A stretch of DNA of 50,504 bases, from contig JAGWLG010000027.1 of the NCBI GenBank assembly GCA_028864975.1, positions 1-50,504 on the forward strand. The letters run 5' to 3'. The position numbers were made by a program, and so were the translations under genes. Shown here piece by piece: positions 25,701 through 32,366 of the stretch (the first letter of the stretch is position 1; the number at the start of each line of letters is the position of its first letter). The notes beneath the pieces were generated by a model, which had not been told where the DNA came from, did not search any database, and saw nothing but the letters and a program-made list of their open reading frames with translations. The DNA comes from Thermoplasmata archaeon (GTDB lineage Archaea > Thermoplasmatota > Thermoplasmata > Lutacidiplasmatales > UBA184).

Positions 25701-26768
25701 GGCGTTGTTCGGCGAGAGCACGAGCGTGATCGAGGCGTTGGGCGCGGTCGCGTGGGCCCACTGGACATCGAGCGCGATCTCGACCCCCCATCCCGAGCTC
25801 GTGCTGTTGTTGAGCCCGGAGGGTCCAGCCATGGGCCATGCGATCGTCGCGTTCTTCGTCGGGAGCCCGTAGCACGAGGAGAAGGAAGCCAGGTCCTGCT
25901 CGATGCGCCACGGCTTCTCCTGGGTGTCGTAGGCATCGACGATCCCGATCCGCTCGCCCTGACCCCCATTCCCCGAGGCGAGCACGGGGGTGATGTTGTA
26001 GGCGTTCTGCACCGTCGAAGGCGTGAGCTCCGCGTTCGGGCAGCCGGAAGAGGTCGTGGAAGGGCGGGAGCTCGACGCCCCCTGGGAGAGAGAGGTTCCG
26101 ACGTCGGTCAGGAGCGGGCGAGCGCTCCCTGCGGCGTCAGGGGAGGCCAGCGACGCTACCGGGAGATCCCTCGGGAGGCGGGGCGGGCTCGTGTAGGCCA
26201 GGTGGCGGGGGGCGGCATAGTCGGCCGCCGCGGTGCCTCCCTTGGTGGCGGGGATGGGGCTCGCGCTGTAGGACACCAGCGAGGTGTCAAAGGCCTTGGA
26301 GAAGGCTTCGGCGGTCCCATTGACCTCCCAGATCCAACCGTTCGGAGGTGCCTGCACGCGGAGCCCGTTCCCTTCGAGCCAGGCGTGGAGGGCGCTCACC
26401 GAGTCGGGAGTGGGGCCGAACTCCTTCTGCACCTGGGACGCCGTGAGCGGCGTGCCACCGACCGAGGCGAGGCTGGCGAGCCCTTGAGGGTCCTTCGGCG
26501 CCAGCGTGAGCGTGGTCTCCACCCAGCTCCCGGAGGCGACGGGTACGGGATCGTGGAAGGGTCCCAGAACGCTCGGGGCTCCCAACGCTGCCGGCGCTTC
26601 GATGGCTCGCAGATCGGAGGGGGGGAGGGGGCCGCCCAAGCCTCCCGGGGCCGAGATAGCGGTCCCCGTGGGGAGCTCAAGCAGGAGGGTGGCCAGGGCG
26701 AGGAGCACCACGGCGGCCCTCGCCGCTCCCCGGCGCGGGGGACCGCATCTTCTACGAGCTCCTCGCAT
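22722..26768 (-). CDS. Second giant membrane-anchored S53 (sedolisin) peptidase
   Basis: 1348 residues from ATG 26768. Order: Arg-rich start and signal helix (18-33), pro-domain (about 70-200), S53 catalytic domain with E330 and D334 (WGVEIALDVQWAHA), D427 (VASGDCG), S539 (VAGTSDAAP) and calcium loop GWDPLTGIG; then Ig/PKD-like domains (FYYGDTAPPY, FFGDGTYENSW), further beta-sandwich domains, a membrane helix (VLVIAVVGLGVALAVVLLAY) and a short charged tail. It carries many NxS/T sequons. Unlike its neighbour it has no extra domain between pro-region and enzyme and its C-terminal repeats are not of the paired-Cys type, so the two genes are old paralogues rather than a recent copy. A GTG at 26816 is an alternative start. 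Confidence 0.9.
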   Translation of the reverse strand: MRGARRRCGPPRRGAARAAVVLLALATLLLELPTGTAISAPGGLGGPLPPSDLRAIEAPAALGAPSVLGPFHDPVPVASGSWVETTLTLAPKDPQGLASLASVGGTPLTASQVQKEFGPTPDSVSALHAWLEGNGLRVQAPPNGWIWEVNGTAEAFSKAFDTSLVSYSASPIPATKGGTAAADYAAPRHLAYTSPPRLPRDLPVASLASPDAAGSARPLLTDVGTSLSQGASSSRPSTTSSGCPNAELTPSTVQNAYNITPVLASGNGGQGERIGIVDAYDTQEKPWRIEQDLASFSSCYGLPTKNATIAWPMAGPSGLNNSTSSGWGVEIALDVQWAHATAPNASITLVLSPNNAYGLYYGVSWLVATQSVDAISLSWGEPESGVYDFGPCNFECNASSDGTFAAMAPVIQSAAAEGMNVFVASGDCGANGGTLQYAPWYPASDPHAIGVGGTALNLTSSGAYANETAWDGTSSFCLNGGGSGGGFSMLPRPGWQAGPGFSRFTNTTRGVPDVSLVAASQDPLGIIYQGGAQYVAGTSDAAPQWAGMDALLKGGASSPRAAGAGFLGPSLYGILRSSRYAADFHDVKTGWNGYTAGAGWDPLTGIGTPNFRQLYLDLTSGSSRGYGPPTPGTTLLSVEPQAGIAPLPVSFQMGALPTGRTASSYTFYYGDTAPPYQESNASTSVLNTSSYLYPADAAWNLSTPMNGTFTAFSTAFDTAGNTTMSLPVAINVDNGGPLEVAANATAGPAGGLTTITAVAARGIGPYRFSYFFGDGTYENSWTEDGPRIQHVYARNGSYLVGVVANDSSSTMRGGSTTLCVVVGGGPPACPSVPRTIVDDLVPTSPRLMGGGTTEVRIAATYNGLPVAGATVALAPRVGSVSPSVGTTGANGVLWANYTAPATNRTLVFGLFANASAPGYSVGLGEALLLVDPTTGPSLTPWVRFGQSPATAGSSEAVVIGGLKIYRGAFASNASVLVGISGGATGSLSGTMDPSGYFATTWQVPNSTSATDAVFTVTLSLPGFTAAPFRFLLPIVPRGVPQAAVASLTVSPSEVVSMGTVGVTVEVAPGSGGGPLPVQAANVTLSSEPYGVLSHWRATGANLFSGLFSTLITPAATGDILVVNVSSGATWSNGSTAALLEVKGGRGPLSLSFSPNPTVFAPGQSGNLTVRASSKIFGTPLTRVFMLVSPSIGNPSQAKGNSVFGWTNASGNLTFAYTAPDYEASVPVNVQAVGFVYNFTQTNFTLSVVPCCQGTNTTPPPPSSTPCGGGSTRCLGWNASALTEGVLVIAVVGLGVALAVVLLAYRRERAPPESPSLPRTAETARGSAPTGGARSETDHAGSPLGPAGR

Positions 26769-26832
26769 CCGGAGTTTCCGAGCAGGAGAGGCGCTCTCGT
26801 CCTGCCGCTTCCTCACGAACGCCGCCACCCTG

Positions 26833-26839
26833 TAATAAG
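26833..26839 (-). promoter_or_regulatory. TATA-like box before second S53 gene
   Basis: CTTATTA on the minus strand, about 68 bases before ATG 26768 and 20 before the alternative GTG 26816; the spacing fits the ATG with a 40-base leader. Confidence 0.45.
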
Positions 26840-26940
26840 GGGCCTGACGGCAGGTCTTCGAATGCGGGGCCCGAGCCCCTCGAACGCCACGCACGCTGGG
26901 GCCGCCCGCACCGTCGTCTCTCGAGAAGAAGGCCGAGCCC

Positions 26941-26948
26941 TTTAATAC
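26941..26948 (+). promoter_or_regulatory. TATA box for aEF1A operon
   Basis: TTTAATAC, about 41 bases before ATG 26986, giving a leader of roughly 15 bases. Divergent from the S53 promoter 100 bases away. Confidence 0.55.
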
Positions 26949-26985
26949 GAAGGCAACTTGCGCCGCGCGGGAGCACACGCTATCC

Positions 26986-28266
26986 ATGGCACAGAAGCCC
27001 CACCTGAACCTGGTGTTCATCGGTCACGTCGACCACGGCAAGTCGACCACGGTCGGTCGTATCCTGCTGGACGCCGGGGTGATCCGCCAAGAGGAGATCG
27101 ACAAGTTCCGCGCCGAGGCCGAGGCGAAGGGGAAGGCCACCTTCGAGTTCGCCTGGGTCATGGACGACCTCAAGGAGGAGCGGGAGCGAGGGGTCACGAT
27201 CGACATCGCCCACCGCCGCTTTGACACGGACAAGTACTACTTCACCATCATCGACGCCCCCGGCCACCGCGACTTCGTCAAGAACATGATCACGGGGACG
27301 AGCCAGGCCGACGCAGCCGTGCTCGTCTGTTCGGCCGCCGAGGGGGTCCAGGAGCAGACCCGGGAGCACATCTTCCTGTCCCGGACGCTCGGGATCCGCC
27401 AGTTGATCGTCGCGATCAACAAGATGGACCGCCAGGAGGTCGCCTACTCCGAGAAGCGGTTCAACGAGGTCAAGGAGGAGCTCTCGACCCGTCTCAAGCA
27501 GATCGGGTTCAAGATCCCCGAGCAGGTGACCTTCATCCCCATCTCGGCGTTCAAGGACGACAACATCAACAAGCCCTCGCCCAACATGCCCTGGTGGAAG
27601 GGCCCGACGCTGATGACGGCCCTCAACGCGCTCCAGGTTCCCGAGAAGCCTCTCGACAAGCCCCTGCGGCTCCCGGTCCAGGACGTCTACACCATCCAGG
27701 GGATCGGAACGGTCCCCGTCGGACGCATCGAGACCGGCAAGATGAAGCCGGGCGACAAGATCGTCTTCCAGCCCTCGGGGAAGGGCGGCGAGGTCAAGAG
27801 CATCGAGATGCACCACGAGCAGGTCACCGAGGCCATCCCCGGCGACAACGTGGGGTTCAACGTCCGCGGCATCGACAAGAACGACATCAAGCGCGGCGAT
27901 GTCGCAGGTCCCGCGAGCAGCCCGCCCACCGTCGTGGAGGCGTTCATCGCCCAGATCCAGGTGCTGAACCACCCCTCGGTCATCACGGAGGGGTACACCC
28001 CGGTCTTCCACTGCCACACGGCCCAGGTGGCCTGCGAATTCACCGAGCTGCAGAAGCAACTCGACCCGAAGACCGGCCAGCCGATGCCCGAGAAGCCCCA
28101 GACCTTGAAGACGGGGGACGCGGCGATCGTGAAGATCACGCCGAAGCGCCCGCTCGTGCTCGAGAAGTACAAGGAGTTCCCCCAGCTCGGCCGGTTCGCC
28201 ATCCGCGACATGGGTCAGACCATCGCCGCGGGCGTGGTCATCGACGTCAAGAAGCGGGAGGGCTGA
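26986..28266 (+). CDS. tuf: Elongation factor 1-alpha (aEF1A)
   Basis: 426 residues. GTPase that delivers aminoacyl-tRNA to the ribosome. G1 GHVDHGKST, switch region [16 protein letters not shown]3 DAPGHRDF, G4 NKMD and G5 SAF are intact, followed by domains II ([18 protein letters not shown]) and III ([19 protein letters not shown]). The 14-residue aEF1A insert in switch I ([16 protein letters not shown]) separates it from bacterial EF-Tu. Followed after 34 bases by S10, the conserved archaeal gene order. Confidence 0.97.
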   Translation: MAQKPHLNLVFIGHVDHGKSTTVGRILLDAGVIRQEEIDKFRAEAEAKGKATFEFAWVMDDLKEERERGVTIDIAHRRFDTDKYYFTIIDAPGHRDFVKNMITGTSQADAAVLVCSAAEGVQEQTREHIFLSRTLGIRQLIVAINKMDRQEVAYSEKRFNEVKEELSTRLKQIGFKIPEQVTFIPISAFKDDNINKPSPNMPWWKGPTLMTALNALQVPEKPLDKPLRLPVQDVYTIQGIGTVPVGRIETGKMKPGDKIVFQPSGKGGEVKSIEMHHEQVTEAIPGDNVGFNVRGIDKNDIKRGDVAGPASSPPTVVEAFIAQIQVLNHPSVITEGYTPVFHCHTAQVACEFTELQKQLDPKTGQPMPEKPQTLKTGDAAIVKITPKRPLVLEKYKEFPQLGRFAIRDMGQTIAAGVVIDVKKREG

Positions 28267-28300
28267 AGGTCCTCCTCGGGTACGGGGCCCTCTCACGACG

Positions 28301-28612
28301 ATGGCGCAGAAGGCCCGTATCTCGCTCTCCGGGACCGACCCCCGCAAGGTCGACGCGGTCTGCGCTCAGATCAAGGAGATCTCCTCGCGCAGCGGCATCG
28401 ACATGACGGGACCGATCCCGCTGCCGACCAAGCGCCTGAAGGTCCCTGTCCGCAAAGGTCCGGACGGCGGAGGCTCCTCCACCATCGACCACTGGGAGCT
28501 GCGGATCCACAAGCGTCTGATCGACATCGACGCGGACGAGCGGGCGTTGCGCTCCGTGATGAGGATCCAGGTCCCGGACGGCGTCAACATCGAGATCGTC
28601 CTCAAGGCGTGA
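28301..28612 (+). CDS. rps10: Small ribosomal subunit protein S10 (uS10)
   Basis: 103 residues. [13 protein letters not shown], the [10 protein letters not shown] loop that contacts 16S rRNA, and [14 protein letters not shown] are characteristic of archaeal/eukaryotic uS10. It shares the aEF1A transcript. Confidence 0.96.
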   Translation: MAQKARISLSGTDPRKVDAVCAQIKEISSRSGIDMTGPIPLPTKRLKVPVRKGPDGGGSSTIDHWELRIHKRLIDIDADERALRSVMRIQVPDGVNIEIVLKA

Positions 28613-28888
28613 GCTTTCCTTCCGCGGGGACGACCCCCGACATGGGTGATGGGCAGGCTTTCTCCCACGCTCCACCGACGCATGGGCGGGCGTCGCCGCA
28701 ACCTCCCTGTGACCCGGACCCCGGGGAACCGGTCAACATCCCCCTCCCCGCCTTCTTCCCCATGACGAACATGCAGGCTCCCATCCTTCCCCACGGCCCG
28801 CGCCCACCGCACCCCGGCCAAGGCCCCGACTCGGACGACGGCCCGATCGGCCCCGCCCCGCCGTTGGGATGAATACTTAGGTTCCCAA
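28613..28888. other. 276-base stretch without a recognised gene
   Basis: GC-rich DNA between S10 and the next promoter. An open frame (28609-28872) gives a Pro/Gly/His-rich string that overlaps the S10 stop and resembles no protein. No tRNA fold was found by eye although a tRNA often follows S10 in archaea. Confidence 0.4.
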
Positions 28889-28897
28889 AGTATATAC
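28889..28897 (+). promoter_or_regulatory. Strong TATA box, leaderless
   Basis: AGTATATAC centred 28 bases before ATG 28922, the clearest TATA element in the window. The preceding GGTTCCCAAAG may be part of a BRE or an operator. Confidence 0.65.
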
Positions 28898-28921
28898 GCA
28901 GCAGCGGCCTCACCCGTTAGG

Positions 28922-29578
28922 ATGACGCGGACGACCGAGGAGGCTTCCTCAGCCTCCGACAGCTCCCTCCGCCTGGATGATCGCGTGCGGGAGCTCCTCT
29001 CTGAGTTCCCAGGCTCTGTCGCTTTCCAGGGTCTCCGACGCACCCTGGGGGTCCACCCCGAGTCCCTGACGCGCGCCCTGCGGCGCTTGGAGCGCGAAGG
29101 CGCTGTCGAGAGGACGCAGGAGGGGTACCGCCTGACCGAAGCACGGAACTTGGACGCGCGCGGGACCTTCTCTCGCCCGGGGGCCCCCCGTTGGGAGGGC
29201 GCGCCCAGGGTCGAGCTCCGTCTCTCCCCTGGAGAGCAGGCCTCCCGTCTGATCGGCGCCCTCTCGGGGCGCTGGTTCGGCGAGTTCCGCTGGGTCGGCT
29301 CGTACGAGGAGGGCCGCAGGACAACGCTCCTCTGGGTCTCACGTCAGGGGCGTGAGCTCCTGGGGCTCGTGCTCGAAGGCGACCTCCTCCGGATCCACCA
29401 GCAGGGTCCCTCCGCCGCGATCCACGAGCGACCTTTCGCCTGCTACGAGCTGCTCCAGCACGTGCTCACGGCCCTTCGCGGGACGGAGCGCGGAGCCTCG
29501 CATCTCGCGCCCCCCGCGGTGCTGCCGCTCTCCTTCTCGACCCCAGCCACCCCCGGTCCACGCGACCTCGCAGGTTAG
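28922..29578 (+). CDS. Winged-helix transcription regulator
   Basis: 218 residues. Residues 20-75 form a winged helix: VRELLSEFPGSVAFQGLRRT, then LGVHPESLTRALRRLEREG and a wing AVERTQEGYRLTEA. The remaining 130 residues have strands (ELRLSPGEQASRL, GEFRWVGSYEEGRRTTLLWV) and a helix (PFACYELLQHVLTALRG) that look like a ligand- or protein-binding domain, not a known family. Archaeal-type, probably a transcription factor controlling itself or the downstream lipid cluster (inference). It is separated from the phosphatase gene by 45 bases that include the latter's own TATA box. Confidence 0.65.
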   Translation: MTRTTEEASSASDSSLRLDDRVRELLSEFPGSVAFQGLRRTLGVHPESLTRALRRLEREGAVERTQEGYRLTEARNLDARGTFSRPGAPRWEGAPRVELRLSPGEQASRLIGALSGRWFGEFRWVGSYEEGRRTTLLWVSRQGRELLGLVLEGDLLRIHQQGPSAAIHERPFACYELLQHVLTALRGTERGASHLAPPAVLPLSFSTPATPGPRDLAG

Positions 29579-29592
29579 GTCGACCCGGCCAG

Positions 29593-29600
29593 GTATTTTA
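29593..29600 (+). promoter_or_regulatory. TATA box for leaderless phosphatase gene
   Basis: GTATTTTA centred 27 bases before GTG 29624, fixing that codon as the start. Confidence 0.6.
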
Positions 29601-29623
29601 TCCGTCAACGGCCATCGCCGGTC

Positions 29624-30208
29624 GTGAAGATCGGGGCGGATGCCCACTGGATCGTCCGAGGGCGGCTCCTAGCCTCCCGGGCCCCCCACGACCTCTCGGA
29701 GATGCGCTCGCTCGCCCAAGAGGGGGTGACGCACGTGCTCAGCCTCGTCGATGCGACGGAGGAGGAGGGCTGGTCCTCGGACGCGGGGCTCGAGTACCAG
29801 GAGAGCAAGATGGACGAGATGGGTTCACCTTCCGTCGCTCAGGTGCAGGAAGCGCTCTCCCGGGTGCTGGGGGCGCTACGTTCCGGTAACGACCGGTGCG
29901 TCCTCGTCCACTGCCACGCCGGTATCGGCCGAGCGGGCGTCGTCGCGGCAGCGTTCCTGGGCACGGTCGCGGGGCTGACCCCGGAGGAGGCCGTCTCCGA
30001 GGTCCGCCATCGGAGGCCGGGCGCCCTCTGGAGCCAGGACAAGGAGGTCGCCGTCGAGGAGTTCCTGCGCGCGTTCGCGGAGGGGAAGGTCCGCCTCGAA
30101 GGCGAACACCCCTGCCCGCGGTGCGAGACCCGCATCCTCCATCCCCGCCTCTGCTTCCGTTGCTCGGGAGCGACGGACCTCGACGCCTTCCTTGGAGCCG
30201 GTAGCTGA
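29624..30208 (+). CDS. Dual-specificity-type phosphatase with C-terminal zinc ribbon
   Basis: 194 residues. Cys-dependent phosphatase of the DSP/PTP-like superfamily: P-loop HCHAGIGRAG with nucleophile C97 and R103, general-acid candidate D64 in SKMDEMGSPS, then the helical segment TPEEAVSEVRHRRPGALWS and EEFLRAF. A zinc ribbon CPRCETRI...LCFRCSGA closes the protein (about 160-182). No membrane helix. The next genes are archaetidylserine decarboxylase and synthase, and the human relative PTPMT1 of this superfamily dephosphorylates phosphatidylglycerophosphate; a matching archaetidylglycerophosphate phosphatase role is an inference from context. Protein or inositol-phosphate substrates are the alternatives. 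Starts at GTG 29624. Confidence 0.8.
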   Translation: MKIGADAHWIVRGRLLASRAPHDLSEMRSLAQEGVTHVLSLVDATEEEGWSSDAGLEYQESKMDEMGSPSVAQVQEALSRVLGALRSGNDRCVLVHCHAGIGRAGVVAAAFLGTVAGLTPEEAVSEVRHRRPGALWSQDKEVAVEEFLRAFAEGKVRLEGEHPCPRCETRILHPRLCFRCSGATDLDAFLGAGS

Positions 30209-30293
30209 GAGCGATGGCCCCATCGCACAGCCCTCCCGAGGGAAAGGGGGCCCCGGGAAGGGGGATAACCCACGTCCCCATGGCGACCGTCCG

Positions 30294-30911
30294 ATGTGGG
30301 CGAGGACCGGGGTCCCGCTCCTCCTGGTGAGCGGGGGGGCCACGCTCCTGCTGCTCGCGCTCGCGATGAGCTCTCGGGTCGAGTGGCTCCTCCTGCCTCT
30401 CGCCGCGGCCGCCTTCTTCCTCCTCCTCTTCCTGGTCTTCTTCCGCGACCCCGAACGGACCCCTGGGAAGGGGATCGTGGCGGCGGCCGATGGACGCGTC
30501 CTTTCCGTGCGTCAGGAGGGAGGACGCCTGCGGATCGCCACGTTCATGAACGTGACGAACGTGCACGTCAACCGGGTCCCTTTCCCCGGCTACCTGGTCC
30601 GCGTGGACGACCGCGGGGGCCCCAAGCGTCCCGCGTTCTCTCCCGAAGCGGAGGGGAACTCGCAAAAGCGCTACCTCTTCGGAACTCCGCTCGGACTGGT
30701 CGAGGTGGTCCAGATCACGGGGCTCGTCGCGCGCCGATGCATCGCCTGGAAGGGGGCAGGATCGCCCTGTCGGAAGGGGGACCGGATGGGCATGATCGCC
30801 TTCGGGTCCCGGGTCGACGTGGTGCTCCCAGCTTCCAAGGTCCGGGTATCCGTGAAGCTAGGAGCGCGGGTCCGCGCGGGGACGGACACCCTGGCCGAGG
30901 TCGTGGCATGA
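30294..30911 (+). CDS. psd: Archaetidylserine decarboxylase (PSD family)
   Basis: 205 residues from ATG 30294, the normal length for the short archaeal form; the frame is open upstream to a TTG at 30192 but that part is low-complexity and overlaps the phosphatase. Two membrane helices (8-26, 31-50), then FFRDPERTPG, AADGRV, TFMNVTNVHVNRVPFPG and the self-cleavage site FGSRVDV (between G171 and S172, the Ser becoming the pyruvoyl group). It converts archaetidylserine to archaetidylethanolamine at the membrane. The stop overlaps the pssA start (ATGA). Confidence 0.88.
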   Translation: MWARTGVPLLLVSGGATLLLLALAMSSRVEWLLLPLAAAAFFLLLFLVFFRDPERTPGKGIVAAADGRVLSVRQEGGRLRIATFMNVTNVHVNRVPFPGYLVRVDDRGGPKRPAFSPEAEGNSQKRYLFGTPLGLVEVVQITGLVARRCIAWKGAGSPCRKGDRMGMIAFGSRVDVVLPASKVRVSVKLGARVRAGTDTLAEVVA

Positions 30912-31687
30912 CCCGGCACCCCAAGGCCTGGAGGGCGGCGGCCGACCTGGCCACCGTCGCGAACGCGCTCTCGGGGATCGGGGCGGTCCTCTACATCCTC
31001 GCCGGCAACAAACCGTTCGGCCTCTTCCTGATCCTGGCGGGCGTGGGATGGGACGGCCTGGACGGCTTCTTCTCCCGTCGGGCCGGCGGGAGCGGGACGA
31101 CCTTCGGAAGGGTCGCGGACTCCTGCGCGGACGCGATCACCTTCTGCCTGGCGCCAGGGGCCGCGATCGCCTTCGACCTCTACCCCCGGTCGGTCTGGGC
31201 CCCTTGGGACCTCGCCGCGCTCGTCGTGGGAGGCGCGGTCGCCGCGGTCGGGATCGCGCGCTTGGTCTACTTCACGCTCGTGGCGTACAAGCGGCACCAC
31301 TTCTCTGGCGCATCGACCCCCCAGAACGCGATGTGGGTGATCCTCCTCGTCCTGCTCTTCCAGCGGCCGGGGTTCCTGGTGGAATCTCCCCCGCTCTTCC
31401 TCTTGCTCGCGGCGGCCTTCGTGCCCTTGATGGTCCTCCCCGTCCGCTACCCGAAGCTCCGTCGGGGAGCTCCTCTGCGCCGGGTGACGGCGATCATGGC
31501 CACCGCGCTCTCCGGTGCGCTCATCGCGGTGAACCTCCAACCGTTCCTCGGCACCCCGGCCTTCCTCCTCGCCTATGTGGCGACCGCCCTTTCCGCCGGG
31601 CTCCTGCTCTTCTTCTACCTGGCCGGACCGTTCGTCACGCCCAAGGAATCGGAGGTGCCCTCGCATGAGTCGACGCCCGCCGCGTGA
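30908..31687 (+). CDS. pssA: Archaetidylserine synthase (CDP-alcohol phosphatidyltransferase)
   Basis: 259 residues, about eight membrane helices. CDP-alcohol transferase signature D49-x2-D52-G53-x3-R57 ... G67-x3-D71-x3-D75 is complete, with Ser before the Arg in place of the usual Ala. It joins CDP-archaeol and serine. The start overlaps the decarboxylase stop (ATGA), so synthase and decarboxylase are coupled. The C-terminal VTPKESEVPSHESTP tail overlaps the next start. Confidence 0.85.
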   Translation: MTRHPKAWRAAADLATVANALSGIGAVLYILAGNKPFGLFLILAGVGWDGLDGFFSRRAGGSGTTFGRVADSCADAITFCLAPGAAIAFDLYPRSVWAPWDLAALVVGGAVAAVGIARLVYFTLVAYKRHHFSGASTPQNAMWVILLVLLFQRPGFLVESPPLFLLLAAAFVPLMVLPVRYPKLRRGAPLRRVTAIMATALSGALIAVNLQPFLGTPAFLLAYVATALSAGLLLFFYLAGPFVTPKESEVPSHESTPAA

Positions 31688-32087
31688 GACGACCCGCCTG
31701 GTCTCGGACCGAGAGCAGGCGCTCTTCGAGGTGGGCATCAAGCTGGGGGGGCTCTTCCACCAGTTCATCGGGGTCCCGGTCTCCCCCCGCACTGCCGGGC
31801 TGCTGGCGAGGTCCATCGAACAGGCGGTCGGTCTCCAGCCCTTCGTGGAACGGGCCCGCGTCCGCCTGCACCTTGAGCGGGCGGGTCGTGGCGGCACCGG
31901 GCGGTTCGGGTACCACTATCTCACGGCGCCGATGATCGAGGCCGAGGTCCGGGTACGCGTGGGGAAAGCGCGGGTCCGGGCGCAGCTCTCCTTCCGCGAG
32001 GACCTTCGATACCCGTTGATGCGGGTGGTCGACGACCCCCCTCTCCGCACGACCCGAAGCTCCCCCCGGCGACGCTCCGCTACGTGA
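31665..32087 (+). CDS. mptD: Archaeal dihydroneopterin aldolase (MptD type)
   Basis: 140 residues. ALFEVGIKLGGLFHQFIGVPVS, GLQPFVERARV, GRFGYHYLTAPMIEAEVRV and SFREDLRYPLMRVVDDPPL are the signatures of the archaeal MptD family (formerly DUF372), which splits dihydroneopterin to 6-hydroxymethyl-dihydropterin and glycolaldehyde in the route to methanopterin or folate. ATG 31665 has a good GGAGGTG upstream and lies inside the 3' end of pssA (23-base overlap). The last residues are Arg/Ser-rich. Confidence 0.88.
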   Translation: MSRRPPRETTRLVSDREQALFEVGIKLGGLFHQFIGVPVSPRTAGLLARSIEQAVGLQPFVERARVRLHLERAGRGGTGRFGYHYLTAPMIEAEVRVRVGKARVRAQLSFREDLRYPLMRVVDDPPLRTTRSSPRRRSAT

Positions 32088-32336
32088 GGTCCCACCGTCC
32101 CCGGGCGTTGGGTCTCTCCCGCCTGGGGAAGGTGTACGTGCCAGCGGCGGTAGCACCGCACCTCCGGGGTGATCCTAGGGAACCTCCGGGCACTTCGCGA
32201 GAACCCTGGCTGTCGAAACTCCTGCTCATCGAGAGACCGGTCGTCGGTCGGCTCGAGAACCCCCCGGAATCGTCCCCGAGTCGAGCGAAAAGTCGCCTCG
32301 CGAGGCTTGGACAGCGAGGTACGCTCAGCCCGCACG

Positions 32337-32342
32337 CTTATG
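32337..32342 (+). promoter_or_regulatory. TATA box for leaderless kelch gene
   Basis: CTTATG centred 27 bases before ATG 32367. The 250 bases upstream, back to mptD, hold no recognised gene. Confidence 0.5.
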
Positions 32343-32366
32343 CAACCCTCATCGCATCGTTAGACG

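Noticed and set aside
28609..28872. 87-codon frame after S10
   Set aside because: Overlaps the S10 stop, Pro-rich, no promoter at correct spacing, no similarity to a protein family.
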